A DNA stretch of 64,000 nucleotides from Hyphomicrobiales bacterium (GCA_900466575.1 UBMP01000020.1:248001-312000); one strand, 5' to 3'. Counted from the first letter of the stretch, positions 49,362-58,396 are shown. The notes: a model not told the origin generated them from the letters alone. Numbers and translations: made by a program.

Positions 49362-50336
49362 ATGGCGCGCAAGAATCTTCTTGCTGGATTGGCTGATTCC
49401 GAGGAAGCAGCGCCCGCTTCCGCTGCTGCATATCCCATGCGCGGCGCCTCCAAGACCATGATTCGGTCTCTGGACGAATTGGCGCGGCAAGCGGACAAGT
49501 TCCTTGAGGGTGAAGCAGTCATCGATATCGAACCCTCTGAGATTGACGGTTCCTTCGTCTCCGATCGGTTGGAAGATGATGCGGAGCAGTTCGAGGCGCT
49601 AAAAGCGGCAATTGCGGAACGCGGTCAGGATTCACCTGTGCTGCTGCGGCCCCATCCAGACCGAGCGGGACGCTATCAGATTGTCTTCGGCCATCGGCGT
49701 GTCCGTGCCGCGCGTGAACTGGGTCGCCCCGTTCGTGCGGTCGTCAAGGCAATCGACGATCGTTCCCATGTCATCGCGCAGGGTCAGGAAAACTCGGCCC
49801 GTGCCAACTTGAGCTTCATCGAGCGCGCACTGTTTGCCAAGCGTCTCGAAGACCTCGGCTATGGCCGGGACGTCATCGGCTCTGCATTGGCAGCCAATGC
49901 AGCAGCGCTGTCGAAGATGGTTTCAGTGACCTCGCGGATTAGCGAAGACGTCCTGTCTGCGATTGGACCGGCGCGCGGCGTAGGTCGTGAACGGTGGGTT
50001 GAGCTGTCATTGTTAGCCGGCAAGGAATCGAATGCAGATCGGATCGATGACATCGTTTCCGACCCGTCGTTCAGGGCTCAGTCGAGCGACGAGCGCTTTA
50101 ATGGTCTCTATCTCGCTCTCAAGCAGGGCGGCAAGCCGGTCAAGAAGAGCAAGCCGGCGGCGAAGCTCGAGGGGTGGCAGGCAAAGGACAAGCTTGTCGC
50201 TGCGCAGTTCTCTCAAGGTGCCCAGGCGTTTTCACTGACCTTGAAGGCGAAGGCAGCGCCGGAGTTCGGCCGTTTCATCGCGGACAATCTGGACCGGCTC
50301 TATTCGGAATATGTGTCAGGGAAACGGGGCCGGTAA
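49362..50336 (+). CDS. repB: Plasmid partitioning protein RepB (locus 2)
   Basis: 324 residues. N-terminal MARKNLLAGLADSEEAAPASAAAYPMRGASKTMIRSLDELARQ is the usual RepB interaction region; ParB core SPVLLRPHPDRAGRYQIVFGHRRVRAARELGR and ENSARANLSFIERALFAKRLEDLGYGRDVIGSALAANAAALSKMVSV; C-terminal RepB domain to the end. It binds parS and works with the RepA encoded upstream. It is followed by an antisense-RNA locus and a terminator-like hairpin, then no repC. Confidence 0.95.
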   Translation: MARKNLLAGLADSEEAAPASAAAYPMRGASKTMIRSLDELARQADKFLEGEAVIDIEPSEIDGSFVSDRLEDDAEQFEALKAAIAERGQDSPVLLRPHPDRAGRYQIVFGHRRVRAARELGRPVRAVVKAIDDRSHVIAQGQENSARANLSFIERALFAKRLEDLGYGRDVIGSALAANAAALSKMVSVTSRISEDVLSAIGPARGVGRERWVELSLLAGKESNADRIDDIVSDPSFRAQSSDERFNGLYLALKQGGKPVKKSKPAAKLEGWQAKDKLVAAQFSQGAQAFSLTLKAKAAPEFGRFIADNLDRLYSEYVSGKRGR

Positions 50337-50396
50337 AAAAGAAAGGCCCCCAGACGTCGCCGTCGTGGAAGCCCCTCTCTAAGTGTCGCAGCTTAT
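50336..50396 (-). ncRNA. repABC-type antisense RNA (ctRNA/incA), copy 2
   Basis: Minus strand, downstream of repB. TTGACG -35-like box at 50424-50419; the RNA would end in a hairpin (GGCTTCCA with TGGGGGCC and inner GACG/CGTC) and a U-rich run at 50344-50335. The core 50355-50394 is nearly identical to copy 1. There is no repC here to regulate. Confidence 0.72.
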
Positions 50397-50425
50397 GGGT
50401 CGCACGTCCTCGAATGGCCGTCAAG

Positions 50426-50462
50426 AGTCCGCATCGGTTTTCATGCCGATGCGGACTATTTT
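50426..50462 (+). terminator. Attenuator/terminator hairpin in place of repC leader
   Basis: Perfect 12-bp stem AGTCCGCATCGG / CCGATGCGGACT with loop TTTTCATG, followed by ATTTTTTG. In repABC loci a hairpin here attenuates transcription into repC when the antisense RNA binds. Here it ends the repAB transcript. Confidence 0.8.
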
Positions 50463-51632
50463 TTGTGCCTGAGTGCCGCTAGCCGCCGCGACATTGCCGG
50501 AACTCGGCGCTCTTGTTCCTGCAACTGGTCGAGAAGTGACCGGCCGGGGAAGGGCGGGCGTTAGGGTGGTCTTTGCTTCAGGCATGGACTATTGGGTGCC
50601 CGGCATTTACCCCGGACGCACGCGCCTTGAACTAGACGCGTGTTTCGCAAGGCGAAATGGTGAATGATTTCTTGATGGCGGAAAGCGCTTCCTTCGGCCC
50701 AGTTAGGCGACTGATGAGCAATAGGGCTCGCCGTCGATCTGTTCCGGCTTAGGTCTTTCGGTTCTCAGCGCGCTGCTGGCGCGCGAGGGCAGGGCGGAAT
50801 GGGGTGCGGGCGTGAGCTTGCCTCCGTCTCCTTGACCCGGAGCAAGGTTAGAAGAGGCCTCTGTATGAGCGGACCCACCCTCGGTTCGGGTCTCGGCTCG
50901 TTCTCTCACCATCGCTTCATTGCCTGCAGGGCGAGGCCGGCTGCAGTGGGGCGAGGACCGGCAAACGTCTGGCCGGTTATGGCCAACTCATCATTTTCCC
51001 TCTGATGTTGTCCATAGAGGTGAATGGGGGGCTGCCAGCGTCGTCGCCGAAGGCGGGCGTTGACGATCCACCTTCAGGCATTGGTGCGGCCTTCATCTAG
51101 GCTTGATTCTAGAGGTTCCAAGACACGCTCGGAGGAGGGGCTTCTCGTGAAGAGTCAGTCGGCTGGGCGCTGAAAGGCTGGTGAGCCCGTTGGTGTGTGA
51201 TTGCCTGGAAGGGGCGGCTCCGGGCTGGACGCTCCATTCAACGCCAAAAAGTGCGGGTGCGGGGCGGAATTTCACGTGCAGTAGAGCGCCTGCAGCGTTT
51301 TAGTTGGCTTGCATGCCCGGCTGGTGCTGATTTTTCACATCCGGGAAGCGGAATTCAATCCTCATCAAACGTATGGCGTCGTCCGACAAACGAAAGTTAT
51401 TGTCTATTTGATTTTGCTTTAGGCTTTTTCGGTTTTAGTCTCATAAGGGTAGTCCGCATGTTCATATCGGGCGGCCGCGGAAACGCGAGAGTAGAGCAGC
51501 ATCGATTTGGCCCTGTACCGAGAAAACTTCAGCAGGGCGGGGCACGCGAGATTGACGCACGTGCGACCTCTCCCGAACGGTCACGATCGTGAGGCTCCGG
51601 TGGCGATGAGGCTTGGCGGATCCCCGGTTCGC
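50463..51632. other. Non-coding stretch where repC would be expected
   Basis: About 1.2 kb with no recognisable gene. No trace of the RepC N-terminal motif (TPFGRRPM) or other RepC segments was seen on the plus strand. Short frames lack ribosome sites and families. Confidence 0.55.
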
Positions 51633-53660
51633 CTATGAGGCTGCCTGTTGTCGCGAGCGCATCAGGAGGCCGGTGATGTTCGGCTTCGACAGGGGCCGCG
51701 CGAACGCGAAGCCCTGGAGGGCATCGCATCCCAATTTTTGCAGAAGTGCTGCCTGCTCCATCGTTTCAACCCCTTCTGCAATGACTTCGATGTTCAGGGT
51801 TCTGCCGATTTCGATGATGGATTCGACCAGCTTGGCGTTTTCCCGGGAGCGCAGGATCGGTTCGACAAATTGGCGGTCGATCTTGAGCCGTTTGGGATTG
51901 AGCTTCAGCAGGCTGACGATCGATGCATGTCCGGTGCCGAAATCGTCGATTTCGATGTCGATGCCCATGTCCTTGATCTGCCGGATGTTATTTTCCAGAT
52001 TGGCATCCGTTTCATCCAGGAAGATCGATTCCACCAGTTCGAACGTGATCAGGCCTTTCGGGAGGTTCATGGCCGCGAGATTGTGAATGAGATCGTTATC
52101 AGAGATGCGTTTGGCGGAGACGTTCACCGCAATTTTGGGAATGACGAAGCCCTTGCCCGCCCAATCTTTCAGATCGGCAACTGCGCAATCAAGCACGGCC
52201 ATGTCGATGAGGTCTACTGCACCCAGTTCTTCCGCCACCTGAAGGAACTCGCCTGGCGCAAGCACGCCGCGGTCCGGATGGCTCCAGCGCACCAATGCCT
52301 CGAGCCCGACAATCTCACGCGTGCGCGCATCGAACTGTGGTTGGTAATAGGGAATGAATTCCTTGTTTTCGATCCCGCGCAGCAGGTCCTCCGACAGGCG
52401 GGTGCGGGCTTCCAGATAACCCCTGAGCTCCTCATTGAAGAATTCATATCTGTTTCGGCCGCGCGACTTGGCGCGATAAAGGGCGGCGTCCGAATTGATC
52501 AGAAGGTTCTCGGCCCGAACGGAATGCCCGCTTTCGACGACAATGCCCACGCAAGCACCGAAGCGGCACAGTTTTCCGCCGTAAGGTACAGGCTGGCAAA
52601 TGTCCTCTATGAGGGCGGCTGCGAAAGCTGCCAGACTTTCATTATCTGTGTCGACAGTGCGGACGATGATGAACTCGTCACCGCCGACGCGGGCGACGAA
52701 ATCGTCCGCATTGGCGCTATCGTTCAGCAGCTTCGCGACGTGCATCAGCATTGCATCACCTGCCACATGACCCATGCTGTCGTTGATCTGCTTGAAGAGG
52801 TCGAGGTCGATGTGGAGAACCGCGATGGAACCGCCGTTTTCTCCAAGATGCGAGCAGTACTGGGCCAGGATGTCATCCAGATAGCGGCGGTTGGGAAGGC
52901 CGGTCAACCAGTCGTGCAGGGCGGTAATTTCCAATCGGCTCTTGGCTTCCACTAGCTCCGCATTACGTGCTTCGGCCAGTTCCGTGGCGCTTTCAGCCTC
53001 ATCCTTTGCCGCGACGAGCTGGTGCAATGTTTCCTTGTGTCTGTCGATTTCCCGAATGAGTTCAGATTGATTGTCGACAATCGCCGAGTAGTAGCTCGCC
53101 ATGATGAATGCATAGGTGGTTGAACAGAAGGCCGACAGAAGACCGGCGATCATCATGCCATGAACAGGGATGTGTTGCGGTAGATTGTCTCCGCTGATGA
53201 GTGAAGCCAGGCTGAAGCTTCCGAGACCAAGGACGATCTGGGCAAAAACCTGCAGCTGCGCCTTCAGTCCACCTCCCAGATAGAAAAATGCCAGAAGCGG
53301 GATCAGCATATACCAGAGCAGGAAAGGGGAACTCACGGCTCCGTAGTTATAGGCGCCCCAAAGAACCGCAAAGTTCAGGTTGAGGATCGAGACGAAACAG
53401 AACGCGACATAGTGCTGTGGCCAGTGACGGAGAAGGAACGGGAACAACCAGAACGCCAGCACCGACACCGCAAGGATGTGGACATGTGGAAACGGCTGAG
53501 GATCAACAAACATCAGCAAAAGCGGGATGGGCAGGCCCAGCACCGGACCGAATATGTGGCTGAGCACGAAAATGCGGACGCGTTTCCGCGTCTCGAGTTC
53601 GGGCCATTGCTGCGGCGGTGCGAAAATGTCAATCAAATCATCGAGCATCTTGATCGCCAT
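51633..53660 (-). CDS. GGDEF/EAL cyclic-di-GMP signalling protein with membrane sensor
   Basis: 675 residues. About six transmembrane helices (30-190, MASE-like), a coiled-coil linker (195-243), GGDEF domain with intact GGDEF at 326-330, and EAL domain starting about 425 with EALVRW at 454, NVSAKRI, FELVESIFLD, DDFGTGHASIVSLL, KIDRQFV and EGVET. Both catalytic motif sets look intact, so it may make and degrade c-di-GMP. It probably senses a membrane cue and affects biofilm or motility. Isolated gene, no partner visible. Confidence 0.94.
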   Translation of the reverse strand: MAIKMLDDLIDIFAPPQQWPELETRKRVRIFVLSHIFGPVLGLPIPLLLMFVDPQPFPHVHILAVSVLAFWLFPFLLRHWPQHYVAFCFVSILNLNFAVLWGAYNYGAVSSPFLLWYMLIPLLAFFYLGGGLKAQLQVFAQIVLGLGSFSLASLISGDNLPQHIPVHGMMIAGLLSAFCSTTYAFIMASYYSAIVDNQSELIREIDRHKETLHQLVAAKDEAESATELAEARNAELVEAKSRLEITALHDWLTGLPNRRYLDDILAQYCSHLGENGGSIAVLHIDLDLFKQINDSMGHVAGDAMLMHVAKLLNDSANADDFVARVGGDEFIIVRTVDTDNESLAAFAAALIEDICQPVPYGGKLCRFGACVGIVVESGHSVRAENLLINSDAALYRAKSRGRNRYEFFNEELRGYLEARTRLSEDLLRGIENKEFIPYYQPQFDARTREIVGLEALVRWSHPDRGVLAPGEFLQVAEELGAVDLIDMAVLDCAVADLKDWAGKGFVIPKIAVNVSAKRISDNDLIHNLAAMNLPKGLITFELVESIFLDETDANLENNIRQIKDMGIDIEIDDFGTGHASIVSLLKLNPKRLKIDRQFVEPILRSRENAKLVESIIEIGRTLNIEVIAEGVETMEQAALLQKLGCDALQGFAFARPLSKPNITGLLMRSRQQAAS

Positions 53661-53740
53661 GACGAAGTTCCCTTTTCGTGTTCATTTGTTTTCTGGCCCA
53701 GCCTTCTTCGTCCTGGGGCGTCGCATCTTTTGACCGTGCT

Positions 53741-55090
53741 TCATGCTGCGCTGGAGCGGCGGTTTTTCACTTTGATATTGGATGCAATCTGATTTCGTTG
53801 GCGGGGCATGGCCGTCATATCCATGCAGGTGCGGAAGGCATTTACGATGGTCTCGATGTCACTGTCGGTGTGTTGCGCCATGACCTGCAGCCGGAACCGC
53901 GACTGGCCCAGCGGGACTGCCGGATATTCGACCAGATTGGCGATTGCGCCGACCGCCGACATCTCTCTTGAGATGATGCGGCCTCTTGCCTCATCACCGA
54001 CGTGAACGGGCACGATGGGAGAGGCCACTCCGAGTACTTCCTGTCCGGCACGTGACAAATCGGTGCGCAGCTTGAGAATATTCGACAGGAGCGCGCGGCG
54101 CAGTTTCTTGCCTTCCTGCGAGCGAATGATTTCCAGGGCAGCGAGGACGGCTGCGGCCTGGGCGGGTGACATCGCATTGGAAAATGTGGTGGTCGCGCTG
54201 TAATAGCGTAGATATTCTGCGGCAGCCCGGGTCTTGACGGCGACAAGACCGCCATTGGAAGCGAAGGATTTCGAAAAACTACCGATAATGATGTCGGCGC
54301 CGTCGAGCATTTCCTGCGTTTCAAGTTGGCCCAGCCCGTTTTCACCCATGCAACCGAGGTCATGAGCGCAATCGATGAGCAACATCGCCGCGTAGCGGTC
54401 ACAGAGCTCTCTCAAGGCCTTCAGGTCCGGTGTGTTGGAATGCATGGAAAAAAGCGATTCCGTGACGAGAAGAATGGCGTTCTTGCTATCCTGTTGCCGG
54501 ATGCGCTGGAGCTTTCCCTTGACCGATTGCAAATCGAGGTGCCTGTTGAAATGCACATTGCCGGTCGCAGCCTTTGCACCTTCCTGCAGGCAGGAATGCG
54601 CAAGGATATCCATGACGATATGATCCTTCGGTCTGACCAGACCCTGGATCGCACCATAGCCTGCCGCCCAGCCGGTCGGATAAAGAACGATTTCGCGCCC
54701 GCCCATGAACTGGCTGAGGTTCTGCTCAAGTTCACGCGAAAGTGACGTGTTGCCAAGAAGCGCTGCGGAGCCTGCGCTGTGGACGCCGAAACGGTCGATC
54801 GCATCGATGGCCGCCTGCTTCACCTTGGGATGTGACGAGAGCGACAGGTAATCTTGCGAACCGAAATTCACCCCTGACAGGATGTCGTTTGAATCTGAAG
54901 TCGCTTCGCAGTTCGCGCCGGGTGGGCTGGAAATCGTGCGAGCATAAGGCCAGACCGACTGCAGGCGGCGCTCTTCCTGCCAACCAAAGAATGCTTCCGT
55001 TCGGGCGATGAGATCCATCCCATATGGCACCCTGTAATCTTTCAGACTGCCCGCAAGTGCTCCATTGGTCCCATCGGTATCGTTCGCCAT
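53741..55090 (-). CDS. Alpha-oxoamine synthase family aminotransferase (AONS/KBL/CqsA-like)
   Basis: 449 residues. Fold-type I PLP enzyme: NFGSQDYLSLSSHPKVKQAAIDAIDRFGVHSAGSAALLGNTSLSRELEQNLSQFMG, DCAHDLGCMGENG (Asp240, His243) and the PLP lysine Lys274 in GSFSKSFASNGG. The family condenses an acyl-CoA with an amino acid (glycine, serine, alanine) with CO2 loss. The N-terminal 50 residues are longer than in biotin-pathway AONS and recall serine palmitoyltransferase or CqsA forms. No biotin genes nearby; product unknown (sphingoid base or alpha-hydroxyketone signal are possibilities). Confidence 0.87.
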   Translation of the reverse strand: MANDTDGTNGALAGSLKDYRVPYGMDLIARTEAFFGWQEERRLQSVWPYARTISSPPGANCEATSDSNDILSGVNFGSQDYLSLSSHPKVKQAAIDAIDRFGVHSAGSAALLGNTSLSRELEQNLSQFMGGREIVLYPTGWAAGYGAIQGLVRPKDHIVMDILAHSCLQEGAKAATGNVHFNRHLDLQSVKGKLQRIRQQDSKNAILLVTESLFSMHSNTPDLKALRELCDRYAAMLLIDCAHDLGCMGENGLGQLETQEMLDGADIIIGSFSKSFASNGGLVAVKTRAAAEYLRYYSATTTFSNAMSPAQAAAVLAALEIIRSQEGKKLRRALLSNILKLRTDLSRAGQEVLGVASPIVPVHVGDEARGRIISREMSAVGAIANLVEYPAVPLGQSRFRLQVMAQHTDSDIETIVNAFRTCMDMTAMPRQRNQIASNIKVKNRRSSAA

Positions 55091-55685
55091 GATAAATCTC
55101 CTCGCATTACCTTACTTTTGCAAGGGTTCATAAATATACATGTAAGCTAACTGGTTTAATAAGTTACATGGAAGATAGTTAATCTTCCATTTGTCAATTT
55201 GCAACTACAGGTTAAATGCCATCGAAACCTTGTCTTCCAGGATTTTATATTCGGATGCGATTGTGCAACTTTAAATACATTACGTATCGCCGTGTATCTT
55301 TCAAATCGCTCGCGTCATGCGTGGCGAGCTATACTCTCAGTTGTATCCCCGGAGCCGATGGCTATCTCGTCGCTCATCATGCTTCCGAAATGCCGGCAGG
55401 AACGGCATCCGGATTCCGTCCCGTTACGAGACACGTTCGCCGGCGGCAGAACGGGGAGGCTCATCTGGAGCAGTATAATGTCTGCCGCACGGACGGTGGC
55501 CCCGGTAGATCTCTGGAAGACACCGGTTCCCCGCCGCCTCTCGCGCGTCCGAGGATTATCAAGACAGCAGTTCCTCATAGCCACCGGCTACAATGTCGAG
55601 GCTTCGCATGTCTAAACGAGATCATGATCGACCTTCAGGAGCAGCTCCATATCCTGCACGCAACTCATCGGCTCCAAACGATCCA
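55091..55685. other. AT-rich regulatory region upstream of the alpha-oxoamine synthase
   Basis: The 55110-55290 part is AT-rich. It has the perfect inverted repeat ATGGAAGAT / ATCTTCCAT (55168-55176, 55182-55190; loop AGTTA), 78 bases upstream of the synthase start, a candidate operator. The rest shows only unsupported frames on both strands. Confidence 0.5.
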
Positions 55686-56303
55686 CTATTGCTCTTCAGC
55701 GGGGTATTGCGCTGACTTCAGCAGCCCGGCGAGATGCGCAGTATTGCGCGCGAGCATTTCTACCATCGTCTGAACTACTTCAGGCGTTTCGGGCAAGTCG
55801 ACATAATTGGTTGATCCCATCGCTTCGCCTACCCAGTATGCGACCGCGTTTGCGGGAATGGTGAAGCCGACGTCGTTCAACGCCTGGTAAACTTCTGCTG
55901 AGACATGATGGGCTCCATCTTCGTTCCCGACGACCGCCAATGCTGCGACCTTTCCATAGGAAACCATACGTCCCTGATCGTCCGTTTCCTCAAGAAAAGC
56001 GTCCATTCTTTCCAGCGCGCGCTTGCAAATGCTCGACGGCTGTCCGAGCCAGATGGGAGTGCCGATCAACACAATGTCTGCGGCAAGAACTTTCTTGCGG
56101 ATGTCCGGCCACGCGTCACCTTCGCCTTCGTCTGATGTTACCCCCGGTTTGATATCATGATCGGCGAGGCGGATGATCTCGGTCTCCACCCCTTGCTTCT
56201 TAAATTCCGTGGCGATGAGTTGAAGCAGCTTTCCCGTCGACGATGCCTCTGACGAAGCCGACGATTTCAGGGTGCTGTTGAGGGCAAGAGCTTTGAGCGG
56301 CAT
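55686..56303 (-). CDS. Flavodoxin-fold NAD(P)H-dependent oxidoreductase
   Basis: 205 residues from ATG 56303 (AAAGGATA upstream). The N-terminal ALALNSTLKSSASSEASSTGKLLQLIATEFKKQGVETEIIRLADHDI and the FMN-loop IVLIGTPIWLGQPSSICKRALERMDAF identify the flavodoxin_2/FMN_red fold. GNEDGAHHVSAEVYQALNDVGF forms the second flavin loop. Cytosolic quinone or nitro/azo-type reductase; substrate unknown. Confidence 0.88.
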   Translation of the reverse strand: MPLKALALNSTLKSSASSEASSTGKLLQLIATEFKKQGVETEIIRLADHDIKPGVTSDEGEGDAWPDIRKKVLAADIVLIGTPIWLGQPSSICKRALERMDAFLEETDDQGRMVSYGKVAALAVVGNEDGAHHVSAEVYQALNDVGFTIPANAVAYWVGEAMGSTNYVDLPETPEVVQTMVEMLARNTAHLAGLLKSAQYPAEEQ

Positions 56304-56390
56304 CAGTATATCCTTTCTGACAGACAGTTGAAAATGAGCAGCCCCTCTGCCGCGCCCGTTCGGCAGGCACACGCTGGCGGTATTTGTTTC

Positions 56391-56977
56391 TCAGTTGCTG
56401 ACAACCGAGTGGAATTCTTCTGTCCTGATCAGCGCGAGCTGCGCCGAGAAGCGCTTTCCGAGAAGGTCAACGGCAGCGTCATGTGTTTCGTCTGTGCCGC
56501 TACAAACTGCGTCGCTGAGAACAAAGACCTTAAACCCGAGGTCAATGGCGCCGAGGACTGTTGCAAGCACGCAGACATCGGTCTCGCCACCGCTCACCAC
56601 GAGCGTGCCTACCTGTTCATTCCGAAAGATTGCCGCCAGCCTGCCGTCTGCCCAGGGAGAGTATGTCATCTTGTCGAAGACAAGGGCGGGAGGGACCAGA
56701 ACCTGCAAAGACGGATGAAGTCCGATCAGTTCTTCATGCAGATGCTCCCCGGTCATCATCCACCATTTTTCATAATAGTCTTTCCAGCCACCGATCGCTT
56801 CACCGGCATGTCGGGGCGGCACGAAACGCGTGAAGATGGTTCGCTCTGGGTAACGTTGCGAGAATTCCTCAAGCTGGGGTAGCACGCCTCCATCCAGGGC
56901 ACGTGCCACGGCGTATCTTCTGCAAACATGCGTTGAGCATCCACACAGATATGGCGCCAGTTTCCAATTTTCTTCAT
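56391..56977 (-). pseudogene. Frameshifted isochorismatase-like cysteine hydrolase
   Basis: The N-terminus lies in one frame (MKKIGNWRHICVDAQRMFAEDTPWHVPWME, start 56977, containing the catalytic Asp of VDAQ) and continues in another after about 56895-56880 (VLPQLEEFSQRYPERTIFTRFVPPRHAGEA...), with the catalytic Cys in GGETDVCVLATVLGAIDLGF. The family pattern joins across the break if one base is restored near GAGGCGTGC. It is either a recent pseudogene or a sequencing error. A stress-type promoter lies at 57000-57024. Confidence 0.7.
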
Positions 56978-56999
56978 CCCTCTCTCCATTGGATGAACG

Positions 57000-57024
57000 A
57001 ACCAGCATAGATGGGAGAAGTTCC
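57000..57024 (-). promoter_or_regulatory. EcfG-type promoter for the cysteine hydrolase gene
   Basis: Minus strand GGAAC (57024-57020), 16 bases, GGTT (57003-57000), 23 bases before the start at 56977. The only such site noticed outside the 5.6-36.6 kb island. Confidence 0.5.
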
Positions 57025-57414
57025 AGAGAGGTCGATACCTCTCGATCGCGTCATGGAAACCGGTGATGAAGATCCGAGGACCTTGCCAGACACTTCCGGT
57101 GCAAGCCGTGGGACGCGGGCCAGACGATGTACCTAGCTCTCGTTACCGCTCGCGTCCATTTTGCGGCCTTCACACATAGGGGAGCTATCGCTACCGAGAG
57201 GAGGGTGCTTCGCGGCAGGCCGGCCACTTTATCAGTTTCTCCGTCTCCTGCAGTCAGGACCAAGGACCGACGTGCTGAAGAACAGCCGCCTGGTCATCAA
57301 CGCGCCTGTATCGTCGCCGTTGATGGAAGCCTCCTTCGCCCACGCGGTGAGATGCGCTATAACCGCCTCATCCGCTGGGCTGCCTTGCGGTCTTCGCGGC
57401 ATTGCCGGAGAGGG
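57025..57414. other. Intergenic stretch with no supported gene
   Basis: About 390 bases between the cysteine hydrolase promoter and the RidA gene end. Short plus-strand frames have no family or ribosome site. Confidence 0.5.
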
Positions 57415-57804
57415 TCAGTCTGACTTCAGCGCAGTAACCTCGACCTCTACCTTGAACTCAGGTCGCGTGAAGCCGCTGACGATCAGCAAGGTGGAGACAG
57501 GTCGAGGTTCCAGTGTGTACTGATCGCGTACGGCCATGTAGGGCGCAAAATCTTCCCGGCGGGTGACGAAGCCGGCGATGCGGAGGACGTCGGCGAAGCT
57601 CATGCCGGCTTCTGCCAGAATTGCACCAATGGCCTCGAAGCAGATGACTGCCTGATCTTCTATGCTGTCGGGAATGGTTTCGTCGGGCCGGATGCCCAAC
57701 TGGCCGGAGGTGACGAGGAACTCGCCCTGAGCTGGCAGAACAAGCCCGTGATTGTAGTGTCCAAAGGGCCTGCGGACGGAGGCTGGGTTGAGAGGTCGCT
57801 TCAT
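57415..57804 (-). CDS. RidA/YjgF-family protein
   Basis: 129 residues. MKRPLNPASVRRPFGHYNHGLVLPAQGEFLVTSGQLGIRPDETIPDSIEDQAVICFEAIGAILAEAGMSFADVLRIAGFV and the C-terminal EPRPVSTLLIVSGFTRPEFKVEVEVTAL are the RidA trimer fold. The arginine that binds carboxylates in imine-deaminating RidA is not in its usual context (here RPVSTLL), so it may be another RidA subfamily with a hydrolase or scavenging role. Last gene of the run 63853 to 57415, nearest the quinone reductase. Confidence 0.87.
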   Translation of the reverse strand: MKRPLNPASVRRPFGHYNHGLVLPAQGEFLVTSGQLGIRPDETIPDSIEDQAVICFEAIGAILAEAGMSFADVLRIAGFVTRREDFAPYMAVRDQYTLEPRPVSTLLIVSGFTRPEFKVEVEVTALKSD

Positions 57805-57814
57805 CGGTCTCGCC

Positions 57815-58396
57815 TCAGAATGTCGCGAATTCGCGCTTCACCTTCTCCAGGAAGCGCTTGCGGGTCTCTTCCGTCGCCCGGTTCATGTCGTAATGGGCGA
57901 GGAACCGCACCTTGGCGAGAGGGTCGATCTGCGCGCGGATCACCCGCTTGACGATCTTCTTGGGCGGATTGCCGGCGACGAAGGCGCGGAAGGGATCGGC
58001 CCCATAGGTCAGCACCGCGCCGAGCTTCTTGATGTGCCGAAGCGTCGATTGCACCTTGCCATCGACCAGTTCGAAGGTGACGCCCGGCAGCCAGACCCGG
58101 TCGAAATAGCCCTTCAGCATGGCCGGAAAGCCGAAATTCCAGACTGGTGTGCAGATCACCAGCGCTTCCGCCTTCTTTAGCCGCTCGACATAGCCGGACA
58201 CCAACGCCGTATTTTCGGGATAGGTGTGATAGATCAGTCTGTCGTGGCGCGACAGAACAGGGTCGAAGCCTTCGGCATAGAGATCGCAGTCGTCGACCTC
58301 ATGGCCGGCGGCCTTGAGGCTCTCGACCGTCTGGGCGTGAAGGGCAGCCCCGAAACTGTCTTCTACCGGATGCGAAAAGAGGACGAGAACCCGCAT
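57815..58396 (-). CDS. NAD(P)H-dependent oxidoreductase (MdaB/KefF-like)
   Basis: 193 residues. Flavodoxin-like N-terminus MRVLVLFSHPVEDSFGAALHAQTVESLKAAGHEVDDCDLYAEGFDPVLSRHDR, and CTPVWNFGFPAMLKGYFDRVWLPGVTFEL, YGADPFRAF are typical of the NQO1-like quinone reductase family. It starts one base before the stop side of the FAD-oxidase gene. Probably handles a quinone or flavin-type electron step in the same pathway. Confidence 0.88.
   Translation of the reverse strand: MRVLVLFSHPVEDSFGAALHAQTVESLKAAGHEVDDCDLYAEGFDPVLSRHDRLIYHTYPENTALVSGYVERLKKAEALVICTPVWNFGFPAMLKGYFDRVWLPGVTFELVDGKVQSTLRHIKKLGAVLTYGADPFRAFVAGNPPKKIVKRVIRAQIDPLAKVRFLAHYDMNRATEETRKRFLEKVKREFATF

Noticed and set aside
55399-55425. 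GGAAC followed by CGTT upstream of no gene
   Set aside because: The spacer is 18 bases and no gene starts downstream in that orientation.
55199-55773. Two overlapping plus-strand frames upstream of the flavodoxin-fold gene
   Set aside because: No good start sites or families; they overlap an AT-rich regulatory region.
56978-57008. Alternative N-terminus of the cysteine hydrolase from 57008 in the C-terminal frame
   Set aside because: That frame gives a cysteine-rich start unlike the family, whereas the VDAQ motif lies in the other frame, so a frameshift explains it better.
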